Of a DNA stretch of 64,000 nt, positions 59,442 through 64,000 are shown one piece after another. This stretch comes from Lysobacterales bacterium. Lineage in GTDB: Bacteria; Pseudomonadota; Gammaproteobacteria; Xanthomonadales; SZUA-5. Each line of letters starts with the position of its first letter. The first letter of the stretch is position 1. Below the pieces are notes generated by a model that saw only the letters and a list, made by a program, of their open reading frames with translations, had not been told where the DNA came from and did not search any database. The position numbers were made by a program, and so were the translations under genes. The DNA lies in NCBI GenBank assembly GCA_019187485.1, contig JABAQR010000037.1, positions 30,947 through 94,946 of the forward strand, read 5' to 3'.

Positions 59442-60671
59442 TCAGAACTCCCCGCCGACGAAGGACTTGAGCCGTTCCCACAGGTTGCGGGCGCCGCTCG
59501 CCGGGCGCGCGCGCGTGGTCGGCCGCGCCTGCATGCCGCGGATCAGCAGGCCGACACCGGCCGCGTGGATCGGGTTGCCGACGATGTCGGCGAGGCCGCT
59601 GACGTGCTGCGGCAGCCCCAGGCGCACCGGCATGTGGAAGATCTCCTCGGCCAGTTCGACCGCGCCGTCCATGCGCGCGGCACCGCCGGTCAGCACCACG
59701 CCGGCCGCGATCAGGTCCTCGAAGCCGCTGCGGCGCAACTCCGCCTGCGCCAGCGAGAACAGCTCCTCGTAGCGCGGCTGCACCACCTCGGCGAGGGTCT
59801 GGCGCGCCAGCCGGCGCGGTGCGCGGTCGCCGACGCTCGGCACCTGGATGCTTTCCTCGGCGGTCGCCAGTTGCGCCAGCGCGCAGGCGTACTTGAGCTT
59901 GATCTCCTCGGCGTGCTGGGTGGGCGTGCGCAGGGCCACCGCGATGTCGTTGGTGACCTGGTCGCCGGCGATCGGCAGCACCGCGGTGTGGCGGATCGCA
60001 CCCTGCGCGAACACCACGATGTCGGTGGTGCCGGCGCCGATGTCGATCAGCGCGACGCCGAGTTCGCGCTCGTCGTCGGTGAGCACCGCGTGGCTGGCCG
60101 CGAGCGGCTGCAGGATCAGGTCGTCCACTTCCAGGCCGCAGCGGGCGATGCACTTGGTGATGTTCTGCGCGGCGCTGGCCGCAGCGGTCACCAGGTGCAC
60201 GCGCGCCTCCAGGCGCACCCCGCTCATGCCGATCGGGTAGCGGATGCCTTCCTGCTCGTCGATGACGAATTCCTGCGGCAGCACGTGGATGATCCGCTGG
60301 TCGGCCGGGATCGGCATCGCACGCGCCGCGTCGAGCACGCGATCGACATCGAAATCGGTCACTTCCTTGTCGCGGATCGCGACGATCCCGTGCGAGTTCA
60401 GGCTCTTGACGTGGCTGCCGCTGATGCCGGCGTAGACCGAGCGGATCTCGCAGCCGGACATCTGCTCGGCTTCCTCGACCGCGCGCTGGATCGACTGCAC
60501 CGTGGATTCGATGTCGACCACCACGCCGCGCTTGATGCCGCGGCTGGGCTGGCTGCCGAGGCCGATGATCTCGACCGGCTCGCCGGGCGCGTACTCGCCG
60601 ACCATCGCCACCACCTTGGAGGTGCCGATGTCGAGGCCGACGATCAGGGTCTTGTCGGATTTGCGCGTCAC
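59442..60671 (-). CDS. ftsA: Cell division actin-like protein FtsA
   Basis: 409 residues from a GTG start at 60671 overlapping the ftsQ stop by 4 bases. Actin-fold motifs: VGLDIGTSKVVAMVGE (phosphate 1), GVALIDIGAGTTDIVVF (phosphate 2), VLTGGAARMDGAVELAEEI. The C-terminal amphipathic helix NLWERLKSFVGGEF attaches to the membrane. It anchors FtsZ at the division site. Confidence 0.97.
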   Translation of the reverse strand: MTRKSDKTLIVGLDIGTSKVVAMVGEYAPGEPVEIIGLGSQPSRGIKRGVVVDIESTVQSIQRAVEEAEQMSGCEIRSVYAGISGSHVKSLNSHGIVAIRDKEVTDFDVDRVLDAARAMPIPADQRIIHVLPQEFVIDEQEGIRYPIGMSGVRLEARVHLVTAAASAAQNITKCIARCGLEVDDLILQPLAASHAVLTDDERELGVALIDIGAGTTDIVVFAQGAIRHTAVLPIAGDQVTNDIAVALRTPTQHAEEIKLKYACALAQLATAEESIQVPSVGDRAPRRLARQTLAEVVQPRYEELFSLAQAELRRSGFEDLIAAGVVLTGGAARMDGAVELAEEIFHMPVRLGLPQHVSGLADIVGNPIHAAGVGLLIRGMQARPTTRARPASGARNLWERLKSFVGGEF

Positions 60672-61414
60672 GTGTCGTTGCTCGTTCCAGTCGCAGTGGA
60701 AGGTTGGGGCGCCGGCTCGGCGTAGCGCACCGCGTAGCCATGGGTGTAGCGCAGGTCGACCGCGACGATCGGCCGCGGGTCCTGCGCCGCCAGCCGCGGC
60801 AGGCTGGCGATGAAACGGCGCCAGCGCGGCAGTTGCTCGCGGCTGCCGAGCTGCACCGCGAGGCCGTCGGCGAGGGTCAGCTCGAGTGCGCCACGCGGCG
60901 ACAGGCGTGCGGCGACGATGTGCCGGCCGAGCGCCTCGATGTCGTGCTGGGCGACGCGGAAGTACCCGACCAGTTGCGGCATCTGCGCGGGATCGGCGAC
61001 CAGCAACGGCAGGCCGCGGGTGTCGCCGGCGCCGCGCGCCGCGAATACATGGCCGTTGACGTCGACCAGGCGCTCGCTGCCGAGGCGCCCGAGCACCTCA
61101 CGTTCGCGGACGCTGATCACCAGCGTGTCCGGCCAAACCTTGCGCACTTCCGCCTGCGCCACCCACGGCAGGGCGAGCACGCGTGCACGCACCTCGGCGA
61201 GGTCGACGAACAGGAAGCCTCGCGCCGCCGCCGGCGCCAGTGCGGCGCGGATCTGCTGGTCGCTGACGCGTTGGAAGGGTGCGCTGACATCCACCCAGCG
61301 GAAGGGCAGCAGGCCGCCACCGCTGCGCGCATACAAGACACCGGCCACGATCACCAGCACCGCGGCCACCGCGATCAGCGCGGAAATACCCTGCACCCAG
61401 GGACGGCGGCTCAT
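60668..61414 (-). CDS. ftsQ: Cell division protein FtsQ
   Basis: 248 residues. A cytoplasmic N-terminus, one TM helix ([20 protein letters not shown]), a POTRA domain ([41 protein letters not shown]) and a C-terminal beta domain. It acts in the periplasm, binding FtsB/FtsL. It overlaps ddlB by 4 bases and ftsA by 4 bases. Confidence 0.93.
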   Translation of the reverse strand: MSRRPWVQGISALIAVAAVLVIVAGVLYARSGGGLLPFRWVDVSAPFQRVSDQQIRAALAPAAARGFLFVDLAEVRARVLALPWVAQAEVRKVWPDTLVISVREREVLGRLGSERLVDVNGHVFAARGAGDTRGLPLLVADPAQMPQLVGYFRVAQHDIEALGRHIVAARLSPRGALELTLADGLAVQLGSREQLPRWRRFIASLPRLAAQDPRPIVAVDLRYTHGYAVRYAEPAPQPSTATGTSNDT

Positions 61415-62346
61415 CGCCCACCTCCGCGCAAGCTGGTCTCGAGGATCCGCCAGCAGAGCTCCTCGAAGTCGATGCCGAGCTGGGCGGCGGCCTTCGGGAC
61501 CAGGCTGTGGCTGGTCATGCCGGGGGTGGTGTTGACCTCCAGCAGGTGAAATCCGCCGCCGGCGTCCTGCATCACGTCGATGCGGCCCCAGCCGCTGCAG
61601 CCGACTGCCGCGAATGCGCGTTCGCACAGCGCTTTCAGGCTGCCCTCGACCGGCTCGGCGAGTCCGGGACAGAGGTAGCGCGTGTCGTCCGAAATGTACT
61701 TGCTGTGGTAGTCGTAGAACTCGCCGGCCGGGACGATGCGGATGCTCGGCAGGGCTTGCCCGGCGAGGACGCCGACGGTCAGCTCGGGACCCTCGATCAG
61801 GCGTTCGACCAGCAGCTCGCCGTCGTAGCGCGCGGCCAGTTCGACCGCGGCGGCGACGTCCTGCGCGCGGAACACGCGGGTGACGCCGACGCTCGAGCCC
61901 TCGCGCGAGGGCTTGACGATCGCCGGCAGGCCCACCTGCTGCAGCGCCTGCGCGACGTCGGCACCGGCCGCGAGCACCGCGAAGGCCGGGGTCGGGATGG
62001 CGAGCGCCTGCCAGACGCGCTTGGTGCGCACCTTGTCCATGGTCAGCGCCGACCCGAGCACGCCCGAGCCGGTGTACGCCACGCCCAAGGCCTCGAGCGC
62101 GCCCTGGAGCACGCCGTCCTCGCCGCCGCGTCCATGCAGGATGTTGAACACGCGATCACAGCGGCCTTCGCGGATCCACGCGATCAGCGCCGGGATGCCG
62201 TCCACCGCGGTGGCGTCCACACCGCGCGCGCGCAGCGCCGCGAGCACGTTGCCGCCGCTGTTCAGCGACACTTCGCGTTCGCTGCTGTCGCCGCCCATGA
62301 CCACGGCGACGCGCCCGAAGGCGGCGGGATCGGTGATGCAGGTCAT
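61411..62346 (-). CDS. ddlB: D-alanine–D-alanine ligase B
   Basis: 311 residues, ATP-grasp: [83 protein letters not shown]. The Tyr/Ser specificity loop EFYDYHSKY has Tyr, typical for D-Ala–D-Ala. CAGGAG precedes the ATG. It follows murC after a REP pair. Confidence 0.97.
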   Translation of the reverse strand: MTCITDPAAFGRVAVVMGGDSSEREVSLNSGGNVLAALRARGVDATAVDGIPALIAWIREGRCDRVFNILHGRGGEDGVLQGALEALGVAYTGSGVLGSALTMDKVRTKRVWQALAIPTPAFAVLAAGADVAQALQQVGLPAIVKPSREGSSVGVTRVFRAQDVAAAVELAARYDGELLVERLIEGPELTVGVLAGQALPSIRIVPAGEFYDYHSKYISDDTRYLCPGLAEPVEGSLKALCERAFAAVGCSGWGRIDVMQDAGGGFHLLEVNTTPGMTSHSLVPKAAAQLGIDFEELCWRILETSLRGGGR

Positions 62347-62381
62347 GGGGCGACTCCTGCGGCGGCACACCCGGATCGGCC

Positions 62382-62451
62382 TGTGGGAGCGGCTTCAGCC
62401 GCGATCATTTTGTGCGGCCGGCACAGGATCGCGGCTGAAGCCGCTCCCACA
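62382..62451. repeat. REP/BIME-like 24-base inverted repeat
   Basis: The arm begins TGTGGGAGCGGCTTCAGCC at 62382 and its exact reverse complement ends at 62451; the 22-base spacer is 62406–62427. The arm is a repeat widespread in intergenic regions of Xanthomonadales and Pseudomonas and linked to RAYT transposases in trans. No transposase is near. It fills most of the 130-base murC–ddlB gap. Confidence 0.88.
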
Positions 62452-62476
62452 AGGGCCCGGTTGTTCATCTGGCCGC

Positions 62477-63912
<1,436 letters not shown>

Positions 63913-63916
<4 letters not shown>

Positions 63917-64000
63917 GCGGCGACCTCCAGGCAGCCCTGCGCGACCGCCTCGGCGGCGCCGCCGCGCGCCTGCGCGCGCGCCGCCTGCGCCATCGCCAGC
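63913..64000 (-). CDS. murG: MurG, 3' end only
   Basis: The minus strand carries the last 28 codons of a frame ending [28 protein letters not shown] with a stop at 63913, like the C-termini of MurG (UDP-GlcNAc:lipid I transferase), which end in alternating Ala/Glu helices before LEVA. It overlaps the murC start. The rest lies beyond the window. Confidence 0.8.

Noticed and set aside
57232..60741. An 1169-codon open frame on the minus strand over ftsZ and ftsA
   Set aside because: It is out of frame with ftsZ and ftsA, which are certain, and its product is low-complexity Arg/Gly-rich.

Overview
This is a high-GC, gene-dense stretch that looks like a gammaproteobacterial chromosome, most likely of the Xanthomonadales/Lysobacterales. 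The evidence is the pilS–sucC–sucD neighbourhood, the murG-murC-ddl-ftsQ-ftsA-ftsZ-lpxC-dciA cluster, an ECF sigma factor of the Sig-70_X6 type next to a TPR serine/threonine kinase, an S46 dipeptidyl-peptidase, and a REP-like inverted repeat with the TGTGGGAGCGGCT arm seen in that group. No tRNA, rRNA, CRISPR, integrase or transposase was seen.

Region 1 (1–12973) is the most unusual part. After a SirB-like gene end and a DUF4893 lipocalin-like protein, ctaA (heme A synthase) and a DUF420 membrane protein are read leftwards. A nine-gene set is read rightwards from the same control region: a 50-residue membrane peptide, a CuA subunit II, a heme-copper subunit I, ctaB, senC, a cytochrome b/two-[4Fe-4S]/MvhD-like fusion, a small membrane-anchored protein, a second divergent heme-copper subunit I, and a cytochrome b/[2Fe-2S]/FNR-like fusion. 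In the first subunit I the six histidine ligands are kept, but the active-site tyrosine of oxygen reductases is a glutamine. Together with senC this points to an sNOR-type nitric oxide reductase. In the second subunit I the heme ligands are kept and the CuB histidine pair is gone. A perfect TTGAC-N4-GTCAA dyad (FNR/DNR type) lies in the control region. The two cytochrome b fusions look like reductase modules linking NAD(P)H or ferredoxin-level electrons to the membrane; I know no described complex of this make-up.

Region 2 (12965–21418) holds pilS convergent with the cluster above, sucCD in which sucD is fused in frame to a Lys/Ala-rich histone H1-like tail, then nadE and a membrane-spanning Ser/Thr kinase.

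Region 3 (21507–40162) is a surface-glycan island: Wzx-type flippase, DegT/DnrJ aminotransferase, several GT2 glycosyltransferases, two polyprenyl-phosphate sugar synthase-like GTs, three GT-C membrane transferases (two with TPR tails), two methyltransferases, an AglD/LPG-synthase-like membrane protein and a giant spermidine synthase-like protein. It lies between pilS and the pilin locus.

Region 4 (40571–44066) has two tandem type IV pilins, each with a good sigma-54 promoter, the TfpZ-like accessory protein and pilR.

Region 5 (44184–55207) has a thioesterase–SrkA pair, a fatty-acid hydroxylase/sterol desaturase, an unknown small protein, the ECF sigma–kinase pair, an S46 peptidase and a TonB-dependent receptor.

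Region 6 (55444–64000) is the envelope and division cluster: M23 peptidase, dciA, lpxC, ftsZ, ftsA, ftsQ, ddlB, murC and the 3' end of murG, with a REP pair between ddlB and murC.
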